Of a stretch of 64,000 bases of DNA, positions 9,113 through 17,002 are shown one piece after another. This stretch comes from Streptomyces sp. NBC_00572 (GTDB taxonomy: Bacteria; Actinomycetota; Actinomycetes; Streptomycetales; Streptomycetaceae), in NCBI RefSeq assembly GCF_026341815.1, contig NZ_JAPENX010000001.1:2976001-3040000 (forward strand), written 5' to 3'. The position numbers and the translations under genes are program-made. How positions within the stretch are numbered: the stretch's first letter is position 1; each line of letters opens with the position of its first letter. The notes beneath the pieces were generated by a model, which did not search any database, was not told the DNA's origin, and saw only the letters and a list, made by a program, of their open reading frames with translations.

Positions 9113-9240
9113 ACTAAATCGGTCAAACGGCGCTAAAGAATCGGCAAAGGTGGAGCGGAGGTGTGGGTCGCGGATGCTTCCGCCGAGGTGGGGGTGCGGG
9201 GCTTGGGCCCGTCACCCGTACTTCGCTAGGGTCCTGACCC

Positions 9241-9474
9241 ATGGCACACAACCCCCAAGCACCGTACGGCCAGGGCCAGGGCCCCGAGGGCTCCTACAAC
9301 GACCCCGCCGGCAGCACCCAGATGTTCCGCGCCTTCGTCGACGAGGGCGCCCCGCAGCAGCGGCAGCCGCAGGCCGCGGCCACGTCGTCGGGTGGTCCGA
9401 AGGTCGGCCTGATCGTCGGAGTGGTCGCGGTGATCGTCGTCCTGGCGGCCGTCGCGTGGCTGGCCCTGGGCTGA
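9241..9474 (+). CDS. Small single-pass membrane protein, function unknown
   Basis: 77 aa. Hydrophilic Gln/Gly/Pro-rich N-terminal part (about 1-52) and one C-terminal transmembrane helix (VGLIVGVVAVIVVLAAVAWLAL), giving a tail-anchored topology. ATG 9241 lacks a strong ribosome binding site. It is followed by a good terminator, so it is a one-gene unit. I recognise the general type (short tail-anchored Streptomyces proteins) but no function. Confidence 0.75.
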   Translation: MAHNPQAPYGQGQGPEGSYNDPAGSTQMFRAFVDEGAPQQRQPQAAATSSGGPKVGLIVGVVAVIVVLAAVAWLALG

Positions 9475-9499
9475 CCGACCCGTCCCTCACCGAGCCCCG

Positions 9500-9540
9500 G
9501 GTGGGCCGGATCCGCACCACGCGGACCCGGCCCACCTTTT
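9500..9540 (+). terminator. Rho-independent terminator after the small membrane protein
   Basis: GGTGGGCCGG pairs with CCGGCCCACC, with an inner TCCGC/GCGGA extension and one mismatch, followed by TTTT. Confidence 0.8.
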
Positions 9541-9546
9541 CGTTTC

Positions 9547-10179
9547 CTACCGCGGGGTGACGGAGTCCAGCGCGGGCGCGAGGACCGCGAAGGCCTCCCC
9601 GATCAGCGCGGCCGGGTCCGCCGCGCTCTCCGCGTCCTCCCCCTCGCTCCACCGGCGCAGTACGGCGTCGAACGCGGCCAGTGCCATGCCCGCGGCCAGC
9701 CGGGGATAGAGGTCGGACCCGGGATCGCGCCCCAGGCGGACGGCCAGCTCCTCCGTCAGTTCCTCGCGCCACTGTGCCTGGTGCTCCAGGAGGCGGGCGA
9801 GCAGTGCGGGGGTCCGCAGGATCAGCCGGACCACCGGCAGGGCGCGCTCGGCGTGGTCGCCGCACGTCTTCAGGGGTACGGAGACGGCGTGCAGGAGTGC
9901 CTCGGAGGGGCGCTCCCCGGCGGGCCGGGCGGCGAGCCCGACGCGCATGTCGGCGCCCATGCCGGCCAGGAACTGGACGACCACGTCCTCCTTGGACGCG
10001 AAGTACCGGAAGAAGGTCCGCTTGGAGACCCCGGCGGTGGTCGCGATCTCGTCGACGGTGACCGCGTCGAAGCCCTTGAGGGCAAGCAGTTGGAGGGCCG
10101 CCTCGGTGAGCTCGGTCGCGACGAGCTGACGTTTGCGCTGGGCCAGGCTGACGGGGCCGGTGTCGGGGCGGCTACTCAC
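9547..10179 (-). CDS. TetR/AcrR-family regulator
   Basis: 210 aa from a GTG at 10179 (N-terminus SSRPDTGPVSLAQRKRQ). HTH at about residues 18-60 (LLALKGFDAVTVDEIATTAG, VSKRTFFRYFASKEDVV). FFRYF is the usual helix-3 signature. It lies divergently from an SDR oxidoreductase with about 100 bp between the starts, so it probably regulates that gene and itself. The start codon has no clear ribosome binding site. Further upstream starts would overlap the divergent gene. Confidence 0.88.
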   Translation of the reverse strand: MSSRPDTGPVSLAQRKRQLVATELTEAALQLLALKGFDAVTVDEIATTAGVSKRTFFRYFASKEDVVVQFLAGMGADMRVGLAARPAGERPSEALLHAVSVPLKTCGDHAERALPVVRLILRTPALLARLLEHQAQWREELTEELAVRLGRDPGSDLYPRLAAGMALAAFDAVLRRWSEGEDAESAADPAALIGEAFAVLAPALDSVTPR

Positions 10180-10255
10180 CGGAGAATGGTAACGCGGTGC
10201 CTTCGATGACACCAAGACCCCTCTACGGCATTCAGCCGCATGCTTAACACTCAGT

Positions 10256-10277
10256 GACACAGGCGGCAGCGTGTGTC
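10256..10277. promoter_or_regulatory. Inverted repeat GACACA-N10-TGTGTC before the SDR gene
   Basis: Perfect 6-bp arms ending 2 bp before the SDR start, next to a second small palindrome CACTCAGTG (about 10248-10256). Position between divergent TetR and SDR genes suggests a TetR operator; short arms make this tentative. Confidence 0.4.
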
Positions 10278-10279
10278 GC

Positions 10280-11218
10280 ATGACCAAGAAGCAGAGCTGG
10301 ACCGCCGACCGGATCCCGGACCAGACCGGGCGGCGCTTCGTCGTCACCGGGGCCAACAGCGGTCTCGGCCTCGCCACCACCCGCGAGCTCGCCCGCCGGG
10401 GCGGCCGCGTGGTCCTCGCCGTACGGGACGAGGAGAAGGGCCGCCGGGCCGCCGACGAGCTCGTGGCGGCCGGAGTCGCGCCGGACCTCCTCGACGTACG
10501 CCCCCTCGACCTGGCGGACCTCGACTCGGTCCGCGCCTTCGCGGGCCGGATGCGCGAGGAGCACGACCGCCTGGACGTACTGGTCAACAACGCGGGCGTG
10601 ATGGCTCCGCCCCGCACCCTCAGCCCCCAGGGGCACGAGCTCCAGTTCGCCACCAACCACCTCGGCCACTTCGCGCTCACCGGGCTGCTGCTCGATCTGC
10701 TCGCCGCGGGGCGGGACCCCCGGGTGGTCACGGTCAGCTCGATCAACCACCGGCAGGGCCGCCTCCGCTTCGACGACCTCGCCGGTGAGCGCGGGTACGC
10801 ACCCATGGCCTTCTACAACCAGTCGAAGTTCGCCAACGCCGTCTTCGGACAGGAGCTCCACCGGCGCCTGACCGGGGCCGGCAGCCCGGTCCGCGGAGTG
10901 CTCGCCCACCCCGGCTACACCGCCACCCGACTCCAGATCCGGGACACCTCCGGCCTCCTGCGCTGGGTCTTCACTCACCTCGGCAACCCGCACATCGCCC
11001 AGAGCCCGGAGCGGGGCGCGCTGCCGCAGCTGTACGCGGCGACCGAACCGGGCCTGGCGGGCGGCGAGTTCATCGGCCCCGACGGCATGGCCGAGCTGCG
11101 CGGCGCACCGACCCGGGTACGCCTCTCCGACGCGGCGGCCGACGCCGGGACGGGCCGCAGACTGTGGGACGTCTCGGAGGACCTCACGGGGGTGCGCTTC
11201 CCCGTCACTGCCAGCTAG
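10280..11218 (+). CDS. Short-chain dehydrogenase/reductase
   Basis: 312 aa. Rossmann nucleotide-binding motif TGANSGLG at about 19-26, NNAGVM at about 100, catalytic Ser in VTVSSINHRQ, and the YxxxK pair in YNQSK. The layout matches the retinol-dehydrogenase-like SDRs common in actinobacteria, oxidising or reducing an alcohol/carbonyl with NAD(P)(H); substrate unknown. ATG 10280 chosen over the TTG-like alternatives upstream. The last 14 bp overlap the convergent lipoprotein gene. Likely controlled by the divergent TetR. Confidence 0.9.
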   Translation: MTKKQSWTADRIPDQTGRRFVVTGANSGLGLATTRELARRGGRVVLAVRDEEKGRRAADELVAAGVAPDLLDVRPLDLADLDSVRAFAGRMREEHDRLDVLVNNAGVMAPPRTLSPQGHELQFATNHLGHFALTGLLLDLLAAGRDPRVVTVSSINHRQGRLRFDDLAGERGYAPMAFYNQSKFANAVFGQELHRRLTGAGSPVRGVLAHPGYTATRLQIRDTSGLLRWVFTHLGNPHIAQSPERGALPQLYAATEPGLAGGEFIGPDGMAELRGAPTRVRLSDAAADAGTGRRLWDVSEDLTGVRFPVTAS

Positions 11219-12029
11219 CGGAGACCTTCCGGGTGTCGATCCGCATCCCCAGCGGCACCCGCCAGGAGTCCACGCACACGGTGTACGTCTCCGTCCGCGC
11301 CGTCCCGGCGGCGATCGGCGCCGGCAGCGGCTGGGTGGAGATGAGCGTCGCCCAGTCGACGCCGAGGGCGCCGATGACATGGGTGGCGAAGGTGACCGTG
11401 CCCGAACGGGCCGCCGTACCCCCGCTGTTCGAGAAGGTGACGGTCACCTTCTCGCACCAGCGCCGGTCCCCGTCGGCGAGGACGGGCGCGGAGACGGTGA
11501 CCACGGCGGGCCCGGGCGTGGGCTTGGGCGTGGGGACCGGGGTGGGGGTGGTGGGCGCCGGCGTGCCGGTACCGGTGCCGGGCGCGGGCTCGGAGGGCGG
11601 TGCGGAGGGCGTACGGGGAGGGGTGCCGGCGCCGGGACCCGGGGGCGTACCGCCGGAGCCGCCCGGTGCGGTCGTCGGGGCCGCACTCGACCCCGTACCC
11701 GTGCCGGCCCCTGCGCCCGCCCCCGTACTCGCGTCCGCACCGGAAGACCCGGGTGTGCCCGGGGGCGCGGTGTCCCCACCCACCGGCGGCACCACGGGCG
11801 ACGGGTCCGGGTCCGGCGAGGGCGACGACGTGCTGGACGTGTCCCCGCGCGTCGTGGGGCCGTCCAGGGGGACGAGCGTGACCGCGCCCGAGGGCGTGCC
11901 CGCACCGCCCGGGGAGGGGCCGGCGCCCACCGCCGCGTACCCCTCGCCGTCTCCTCCACCGCCACAGGCGGTCAGCGCCCCGCCGAGGCAGAGCGCCACC
12001 GCCACGAGTCCCGGCTTCCTTCGCCTCAT
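11205..12029 (-). CDS. Lipoprotein with long Pro/Thr/Gly linker and C-terminal beta domain
   Basis: 274 aa. Signal peptide with basic start and lipobox LTAC (Cys at about 22), so the product is anchored to the outer face of the membrane. Residues about 30-170 are a disordered Pro/Ser/Thr/Gly linker that could span the wall. The last 95 residues (from VVTVSAPVLA) form a small domain with two Cys likely to form a disulfide (WCEKV and TVCVD) and a beta-rich profile. No enzyme motif was seen. Function unknown; display of a binding domain is plausible. Confidence 0.8.
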   Translation of the reverse strand: MRRRKPGLVAVALCLGGALTACGGGGDGEGYAAVGAGPSPGGAGTPSGAVTLVPLDGPTTRGDTSSTSSPSPDPDPSPVVPPVGGDTAPPGTPGSSGADASTGAGAGAGTGTGSSAAPTTAPGGSGGTPPGPGAGTPPRTPSAPPSEPAPGTGTGTPAPTTPTPVPTPKPTPGPAVVTVSAPVLADGDRRWCEKVTVTFSNSGGTAARSGTVTFATHVIGALGVDWATLISTQPLPAPIAAGTARTETYTVCVDSWRVPLGMRIDTRKVSASWQ

Positions 12030-12079
12030 GACCGCCAGTCTGGCTGACGATCCGTCAGTAAGGGAGCCCTTCGGGGAAC

Positions 12080-12985
12080 TCAGTCCGCGATGAGGCCCTC
12101 GCGCAGCTGGGCGAGGGTGCGGGTGAGCAGCCGGGAGACGTGCATCTGGGAGATGCCGACCTCCTCGCCGATCTGCGACTGGGTCATGTTGGCGAAGAAG
12201 CGCAGCATGATGATCTGCCGCTCACGGGGCGGGAGTTTGGCGAGCAGCGGCTTGAGCGACTCGCGGTACTCGACGCCTTCGAGGGCCGTGTCCTCGTAGC
12301 CGAGGCGGTCGGCGAGCGAGCCCTCGCCGCCGTCGTCCTCGGGCGAGGGGGAGTCGAGCGAGGAGGCGGTGTACGCGTTGCCCACGGCGAGGCCGTCGAC
12401 GACGTCCTCCTCCGACACCCCGAGTACGGCGGCGAGTTCGGGCACGGTCGGGGAGCGGTCGAGCTTCTGGGCGAGCTCGTCGCTGGCCTTGGTGAGGGCG
12501 AGGCGCAGCTCCTGGAGCCGGCGCGGGACGCGCACGGACCACGAGGTGTCGCGGAAGAAGCGCTTGATCTCGCCGACGACCGTCGGCATCGCGAACGTCG
12601 GGAACTCCACGCCCCGTTCGCAGTCGAAGCGGTCGATCGCCTTGATGAGGCCGATGGTGCCGACCTGGACGATGTCCTCCATCGGCTCGTTGCGGGAGCG
12701 GAAGCGGGCCGCCGCGTACCGCACGAGGGGGAGGTTGAGCTCGATCAGGGTGTCGCGGACGTAGGTCCGCTCCGGGCTGTCCGTGGCGGCGCCCTGGTCG
12801 TCGAGGGCGCGCAGCCGGAGGAAGAGGGAGCGCGAGAGGGTGCGGGTGTCGAGGGCTCCCGACGTGACGACCATCGGCGGAGGCGAGGCCTCCGTGCTGT
12901 CGGTCGCGGTCGGCGCCGTCGTCTGCGCGGGCACGGGAACGGGCGTGAGCGTGAGCACCTTCGAGCTGCCCAGTTCTGTGGACAT
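12080..12985 (-). CDS. sigN: SigB/SigF-family RNA polymerase sigma factor (SigN-like)
   Basis: 301 aa. Residues about 60-300 carry sigma regions 2-4: [20 protein letters not shown] and GLIKAIDRFDCERGVEFPTF (2), VRVPRRLQELRL (3) and an [23 protein letters not shown] (4). The first 55 residues are Thr/Pro-rich and variable. The symbol rests on my memory that S. coelicolor sigF and sigN are adjacent in this order; the family call itself is firm. Such factors act in stress and differentiation and are often held by anti-sigma partners; none is encoded here. Confidence 0.88.
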   Translation of the reverse strand: MSTELGSSKVLTLTPVPVPAQTTAPTATDSTEASPPPMVVTSGALDTRTLSRSLFLRLRALDDQGAATDSPERTYVRDTLIELNLPLVRYAAARFRSRNEPMEDIVQVGTIGLIKAIDRFDCERGVEFPTFAMPTVVGEIKRFFRDTSWSVRVPRRLQELRLALTKASDELAQKLDRSPTVPELAAVLGVSEEDVVDGLAVGNAYTASSLDSPSPEDDGGEGSLADRLGYEDTALEGVEYRESLKPLLAKLPPRERQIIMLRFFANMTQSQIGEEVGISQMHVSRLLTRTLAQLREGLIAD

Positions 12986-13052
12986 GCCACCCCCTTGAGG
13001 TCGCGGACGGTCGCGGTGGCCGCGACCATCTGAGGAACGCAGCCACCACCTG

Positions 13053-13079
13053 AATACCGGCGGCGGGGCTGCGGCAAAC
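13053..13079 (-). promoter_or_regulatory. Candidate SigB-type promoter of the downstream sigma gene
   Basis: On the minus strand GTTT at 13079-13076 and CGGTAT at 13059-13054 are separated by 16 bp. This is one base from the GNNT-N14-16-GGGTAY consensus used by SigB-family holoenzymes in Streptomyces (from memory). The start codon is about 70 bp downstream. Suggests auto- or cross-regulation within the sigma family. Confidence 0.4.
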
Positions 13080-13220
13080 TCGGTTCCAGCAGAATGTCAC
13101 ATGTCGGCAACACGCTGTAGTGACTTGTCGACAAGGCGAGGGTGTATATCCGCAGGAAACAAGGGGTGTACGGCATTTGGGGCGCCGCGGAACTGCTCCG
13201 AACCGGTCTACCCGTTCCGG

Positions 13221-14072
13221 TTACGCCTCGATTCTGTTTGCGGATCTCAAACGCGCGAAGCTGCGGGCGAGGAGTCTTGACACATGCATCTGGGAGACGC
13301 CGAGTTCCTGGCTGATCTGAGACTGGGTCAAGTTGCTGTAGTAGCGCAGCATGAGGATCCGCTGCTCGCGCTCGGGCAGTTGTACGAGCAGATGCCGGAC
13401 GAGGTCGCGGTGTTCGACGCCGGCCAGGGCGGGGTCCTCGTAGCCGAGCCGGTCGAGCAGTCCGGGCAGCCCGTCGCCCTCCTGTGCGGCCTCCAGGGAG
13501 GTCGCGTGGTACGAGCGTCCGGCCTCGATGCAGGCGAGCACCTCGTCCTCGCCGATCCGGAGCCGCTCGGCGATCTCGGCGGTCGTGGGGGAGCGGCCGT
13601 GAGCGGTCGTCAGGTCCTCGGTGGCGCCGTTCACCTGGACCCACAGCTCGTGCAGCCGGCGCGGCACGTGCACGGTGCGGACGTTGTCGCGGAAGTACCG
13701 CTTGATCTCGCCGACGACCGTCGGCATGGCGAAGGTCGGGAACTGGACGCCACGGTCGGGGTCGAAGCGGTCGATGGCGTTGATGAGGCCGATGGTGCCG
13801 ACCTGGACGACGTCCTCCATCGGCTCGTTGCGGGAGCGGAAGCGGGCCGCCGCGTACCGCACGAGGGGGAGGTTGGCCTCGATGAGGGCCCCGCGCACCC
13901 GGTGGTGCTCCGGAGTGCCCGGTTCCAGGTTCTTGAGCTGCCCGAAGAGCACCTGGGTGAGGGCGCGGGTGTCGGCGCCACGGGTGCTCTGGGGCCGGGT
14001 GCGAGGGGTCTCCGCGCCGCCTGCCTCGTGCTGGGGCGGGACTTGAGGTGCTGTACTGGCCGGCACGTTCAC
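13221..14072 (-). CDS. sigF: RNA polymerase sigma factor SigF
   Basis: 283 aa from a GTG at 14072 with AAGGGG 5 bp upstream; a TTG 13 codons further upstream is possible but weaker. Regions 2-4 are clear: [40 protein letters not shown] and the [24 protein letters not shown] recognise the sequence as very close to S. coelicolor SigF, the late sporulation sigma factor. It lies about 235 bp upstream of the second sigma gene in the same direction, so the pair may partly be co-transcribed. Confidence 0.92.
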   Translation of the reverse strand: MNVPASTAPQVPPQHEAGGAETPRTRPQSTRGADTRALTQVLFGQLKNLEPGTPEHHRVRGALIEANLPLVRYAAARFRSRNEPMEDVVQVGTIGLINAIDRFDPDRGVQFPTFAMPTVVGEIKRYFRDNVRTVHVPRRLHELWVQVNGATEDLTTAHGRSPTTAEIAERLRIGEDEVLACIEAGRSYHATSLEAAQEGDGLPGLLDRLGYEDPALAGVEHRDLVRHLLVQLPEREQRILMLRYYSNLTQSQISQELGVSQMHVSRLLARSFARLRSANRIEA

Positions 14073-14242
14073 GCCACCCCTTTGGCTGGTCTTGCTGGTC
14101 GACTGGGTCAACTACGGTCAACTCATCCGTCAAAAGCGGTCATAGCATCACAAGACATGTCCACTGTGTGCAAGCACCGCATAGCCACGTGTTGAGGGCA
14201 TGTTGGCGGAAAAAGGGGAGGTCACGCGCGGAATCGCCGACG

Positions 14243-14274
14243 AAAAAGGCCCCCCACCCCGACGGTGGAGGGCC
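14243..14274 (-). terminator. Rho-independent terminator of the Dabb gene
   Basis: On the minus strand GGCCCTCCACC pairs with GGTGGGGGGCC (one mismatch) and is followed by TTTTT, one of the few canonical T-run terminators in the window. Confidence 0.85.
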
Positions 14275-14310
14275 TGAGGGGCATCTGGTCGATCCCCGGC
14301 GCGGAACGGA

Positions 14311-14604
14311 CTAGAACGCGTAGTCCGCGATCACCCAGGTGGCGAACTCGCGCCACTGGGCGACACCCGCCTGGTGCGCGGGGTGGTCCAGGTAGCGCTG
14401 GAGCGCGTCCGTGTCCTCGACGGCCGAGTTGATGGCGAAGTCGTACGCGATCGGCCGGTCCGTGATGTTCCAGTCGCACTCCCAGAAGCGGAGCTCCGGG
14501 ATCTGGTCGCCGAGCGCGCGGAACGCCTCGACACCGGCGACGACACGCGGCTCGTCGCGCGCGACACCGTCGTTGAGCTTGAAGAGGACCAGATGGCGGA
14601 TCAC
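14311..14604 (-). CDS. Dabb (stress-responsive A/B barrel) domain protein
   Basis: 97 aa, the whole length being one Dabb ferredoxin-like domain: MIRHLVLFKL start, DQIPEL, YDFAINSAVED, YLDHPAHQ and a C-terminal WVIADY strand. These small dimeric barrels bind hydrophobic ligands or act as minor oxygenases/cyclases; the specific role here is unknown. It follows a 54-aa membrane peptide gene by 10 bp, so both are probably in one transcript ending at the terminator 14243-14274. Confidence 0.88.
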   Translation of the reverse strand: MIRHLVLFKLNDGVARDEPRVVAGVEAFRALGDQIPELRFWECDWNITDRPIAYDFAINSAVEDTDALQRYLDHPAHQAGVAQWREFATWVIADYAF

Positions 14605-14614
14605 GAAAGGGCTC

Positions 14615-14779
14615 CTAGTTGATGAGTTCGGTCATGAACTCGCCGACACCCTGGGCGGCGCTGGAAATGCCCTCGAACCCTACCTGCACCAGATCGGCCG
14701 CCCGGGCCGGGGACGTGACGATCGTGTACAGCACAAAGACCACGACCGCGTACAGCGCGACCTTCTTCGCTTGCACCAT
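14615..14779 (-). CDS. 54-aa membrane/secreted peptide, function unknown
   Basis: Starts at ATG 14779 with an excellent GGGGAGGA ribosome binding site. The N-terminal part (MVQAKKVALYAVVVFVLYTI) is a hydrophobic helix followed by SPARAADL, which could be a signal peptidase site (ARA-A), leaving a short amphipathic tail. Next gene (Dabb protein) is 10 bp downstream. I recognise this as a conserved small Streptomyces ORF type but know no function. A TAGAGT -10-like box sits about 55-60 bp upstream. Confidence 0.65.
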   Translation of the reverse strand: MVQAKKVALYAVVVFVLYTIVTSPARAADLVQVGFEGISSAAQGVGEFMTELIN

Positions 14780-14914
14780 TGCCCAGTCCTCCCCTGTTCC
14801 CCCGCCTGTTCCCCCGCCGTACGACCGCGCCACTCTAACCGAGGCTTTATGGACCAAGGGCCCGGTGATCGAGGCCTTTTGCCGCCCCCCGGAAGAGTGA
14901 CGGGCGAGCAGGAT

Positions 14915-15165
14915 GGATGTCGAGCCCGGAGGATCTGGCAGGAATCCGAAGGGCTCCTGGAACCGGCCCGCACTGCGGGGTCCGCGCCGCAAGCTTCCCC
15001 CCTGACTGCGGCGCAGGGCTTGGAGGACCGGTTCTCATCGGGGGGAGCGGCTTGTCCCCCCGATGCCGCTCCCCCCGTCCTAGCTTCCCGTCCTGGCTCC
15101 ACATCCTGGCTCCCGTCCCCACGGAAGAAGGCCCCGGCCGCGCCCCGAGCGCGCCGGGGCCTTTC
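14915..15165. ncRNA. Candidate structured RNA with alternative G6/C6 stems; no protein gene seen
   Basis: The gap 14780-15238 has no convincing gene, but several complementary segments: GAGCCC 14922-14927 with 14951-14956; GAACCGG 14960-14966 with 15028-15034, enclosing GCGCCGC 14984-14990 with 15008-15014; then CATCGGGGGG 15036-15045 with 15056-15065, which competes with GGGGGGAGCGGC 15040-15051 pairing with 15065-15076. A terminator-like stem (15128-15137 with 15154-15163, then a T) closes the block. On the plus strand it is a free-standing sRNA candidate; on the minus strand it could be a leader of the 54-aa peptide gene. Seen by eye only, not folded. Confidence 0.4.
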
Positions 15166-15200
15166 CGGCACGCGCACAGGGGTGGTGAGGGGATACGCCG

Positions 15201-15229
15201 AAGGGCCCGGTGCAATGCACCGGGCCCTT
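15201..15229 (-). terminator. Hairpin terminator after tRNA-Ser(CGA)
   Basis: 14-bp arms AAGGGCCCGGTGCA and its complement around a single central base; ten bases beyond the tRNA 3' end. Confidence 0.8.
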
Positions 15230-15238
15230 CGATCGAAG

Positions 15239-15323
15239 CGGTAGCGGAGGGATTTGAACCCTCGGTGACTTGCGCCACACTCGCTTTCGAGGCGAGCTCC
15301 TTCGGCCGCTCGGACACGCTACC
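15239..15323 (-). tRNA. tRNA-Ser(CGA)
   Basis: Minus strand: acceptor GGTAGCG pairs with CGCTACC, discriminator G, anticodon CGA in CTCGAAAG reading UCG, a long class II variable arm, and TTCAAAT in the T loop. The 3' CCA is not encoded. Confidence 0.95.
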
Positions 15324-15390
15324 GAGAGAGAGCTTAGCCGAAACTGGCGCTGCGATGAAATCCGTATCCCCCGTGAGGTCAGGAGGGGTG

Positions 15391-15882
15391 TCAGCGGGTG
15401 CGGAAGAAGGCCGTCAGCTGCTCCGCGCACTCCTCGGCGAGCACGCCCTGGACCACCTCGGGGCGGTGGTTGAGCCGGCGGTCCCGTACGAGGTCCCAGA
15501 GCGAACCCGCCGCGCCCAGCTTCTCGTCCGGTGCGCCGAACACCACCCGCTCGACCCGCGACTGGACGAGTGCACCCGCGCACATCACGCACGGCTCCAG
15601 GGTCACGACGAGCGTGCAGCCCGTCAGGCGCCACTCGCCGGTCGCCGCGGCCGCCCGGCGCAGGGCGAGCACCTCGGCGTGCGCGGTGGGGTCACCGGTC
15701 GCCTCCCGCTCGTTGTGCCCGCGGGCGATCACGGTGCCGTCGGGGCCGAGCACGACCGCGCCGACCGGTACGTCACCGGCCGGCACGGCCGCGTCGGCCT
15801 CGGCGAGAGCGAGGCGCATGGCGTCCCGCCAGGGGTCCCGAACGGGGTCGGGCGCAGGTACGACAGGTACAGCGCGTGCCAC
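15391..15882 (-). CDS. tadA: tRNA(adenine34) deaminase TadA
   Basis: 163 aa. Zinc-dependent cytidine-deaminase fold: HAE at 68-70 (catalytic Glu70) and PCVMC at 97-101 (Zn ligands Cys98 and Cys101 with His68), plus VPVGAVVL and FGAPDEKLGAAGS. Converts A34 to inosine in tRNA-Arg(ACG), allowing reading of CGN codons; essential in most bacteria. The GTG start overlaps the TAG of the upstream gene by one base (TAGTG), so translation is coupled. The N-terminal 18 residues are extra compared with E. coli TadA, so a later start is possible. Confidence 0.94.
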   Translation of the reverse strand: MARAVPVVPAPDPVRDPWRDAMRLALAEADAAVPAGDVPVGAVVLGPDGTVIARGHNEREATGDPTAHAEVLALRRAAAATGEWRLTGCTLVVTLEPCVMCAGALVQSRVERVVFGAPDEKLGAAGSLWDLVRDRRLNHRPEVVQGVLAEECAEQLTAFFRTR

Positions 15883-16418
15883 TAGCGGACGGCCTCCAGG
15901 ACCTCGGCGGCCCCCAGCGCGTCCGCGATCTCCGCGAGCGCGTCGCTGTCGAGCGCCAGCAGATCGGCCGGCGGCATGCCGAGGTCCGCCAGGATCAGCC
16001 GGTCGCCGACCGGAGCGGCGGGCACGGCCTCGGCGGCGACGCCCGTCTCCTCGTCGTCCTCGTCCGAGTCGCCGTCGAGCGGCTCCCCGTCCTCGGTACC
16101 GTCCAGGTCCAGCGACTCGAGCTCGTCGACGATGTCGTCCAGGTCGTCGCCGAGGATCTCCCGGGTGAGGATCTCCCCGTACGAGGAACGGGCGGCGGCG
16201 GCGCCGTCCGAGACGTAGATGCGAGGGTCTTCCTCACCCTCGATCCGAACGATCCCGAACCACGCGTCCTCCTGCTCGATGAAGACGATCACCGTGTCGT
16301 CGTCCGAGGCCTCGCGGGCGAGCTCGGTCAGATCCGACAGGGTCTCCACGTCGTCGAGCTCCGTGTCGCTCGCTTCCCACCCGTCTTCGGTGCGCGCGAG
16401 CAGTGCGGCGAAGTACAC
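15882..16418 (-). CDS. TadA-associated acidic protein
   Basis: 178 aa from a GTG at 16418 with GGAG 8 bp upstream (a GTG five codons earlier is also open). Very acidic, with a D/E-rich stretch at about 100-125 and no enzyme motif. Matches the family annotated as tRNA adenosine deaminase-associated protein, named only because it lies directly before tadA in actinobacteria (known). Translationally coupled to tadA here. May support TadA or its substrate binding, but that is unproven. Confidence 0.85.
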   Translation of the reverse strand: MYFAALLARTEDGWEASDTELDDVETLSDLTELAREASDDDTVIVFIEQEDAWFGIVRIEGEEDPRIYVSDGAAAARSSYGEILTREILGDDLDDIVDELESLDLDGTEDGEPLDGDSDEDDEETGVAAEAVPAAPVGDRLILADLGMPPADLLALDSDALAEIADALGAAEVLEAVR

Positions 16419-16700
16419 CTGACTCTCTCCCACTGATCAGAGGTGTGACGATCCGGCGGCGCGGTCCTGATGCCCCGCCCAATCGGCATCGTGACAGAAA
16501 CGACGCCGACAGGAGAGGTCTTCGGCTCTTGCGTCGTGCATCAGTCTGAACGACCCCGCGATCGGGCGGGCGTGCGACCCCGGCGCACGCAGGGGGCGCA
16601 CAAGGGGACGGGCCGGGGGGACACGCCGGGCGGGCCGGGAACGGGCCTGGGCGCGCCGTACGGGCCGGGGGCGGGCTGGGGCACGCGCCGGGTGAGGCCC

Positions 16701-16910
16701 TCACCAGCGGAAGGTCCGCATCCGCATGGCCTGGCGCATCCGGGCCGCCCGGGCGCGTCTCGGCTGTACGCGCTCACGCAGCGCCTTGGCCTCGCCCAGT
16801 TCGCGGAGGAACTGGGCGCGGCGCCTGCGGCGCTCCGCGTCCGTCTCCTGCGCCGGCTTCCGGGCCGCCCGCTCGGCGGCGCCCTCGGCCGGTTCTTCCA
16901 GGTCGGGCAT
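16701..16910 (-). CDS. Small Arg-rich conserved protein, function unknown
   Basis: 69 aa. ATG 16910 has GGAG 7 bp upstream. An acidic N-terminal dozen ([11 protein letters not shown]) precedes a strongly basic helix with [22 protein letters not shown] and ends [13 protein letters not shown]. The charge suggests contact with nucleic acid or ribosome (inference). I recognise it as a conserved Streptomyces ORF divergent from upp. The 282 bp between it and the TadA-associated gene show no further gene. Confidence 0.75.
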   Translation of the reverse strand: MPDLEEPAEGAAERAARKPAQETDAERRRRRAQFLRELGEAKALRERVQPRRARAARMRQAMRMRTFRW

Positions 16911-17002
16911 GGGCCACTCCACCCCATCGCCGGGTCCCCGTGTCCCCACCTTCCCCCAGTGGCGCGGGTCGACGCCAGTGCGCGGCGGGCTACTGTTGGG
17001 TC

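Noticed and set aside
15036..15076. The known 6C RNA motif
   Set aside because: Two C6 runs and a C-loop hairpin are suggestive, but my memory places 6C RNA at another locus; without a covariance search I keep it as an unnamed candidate.
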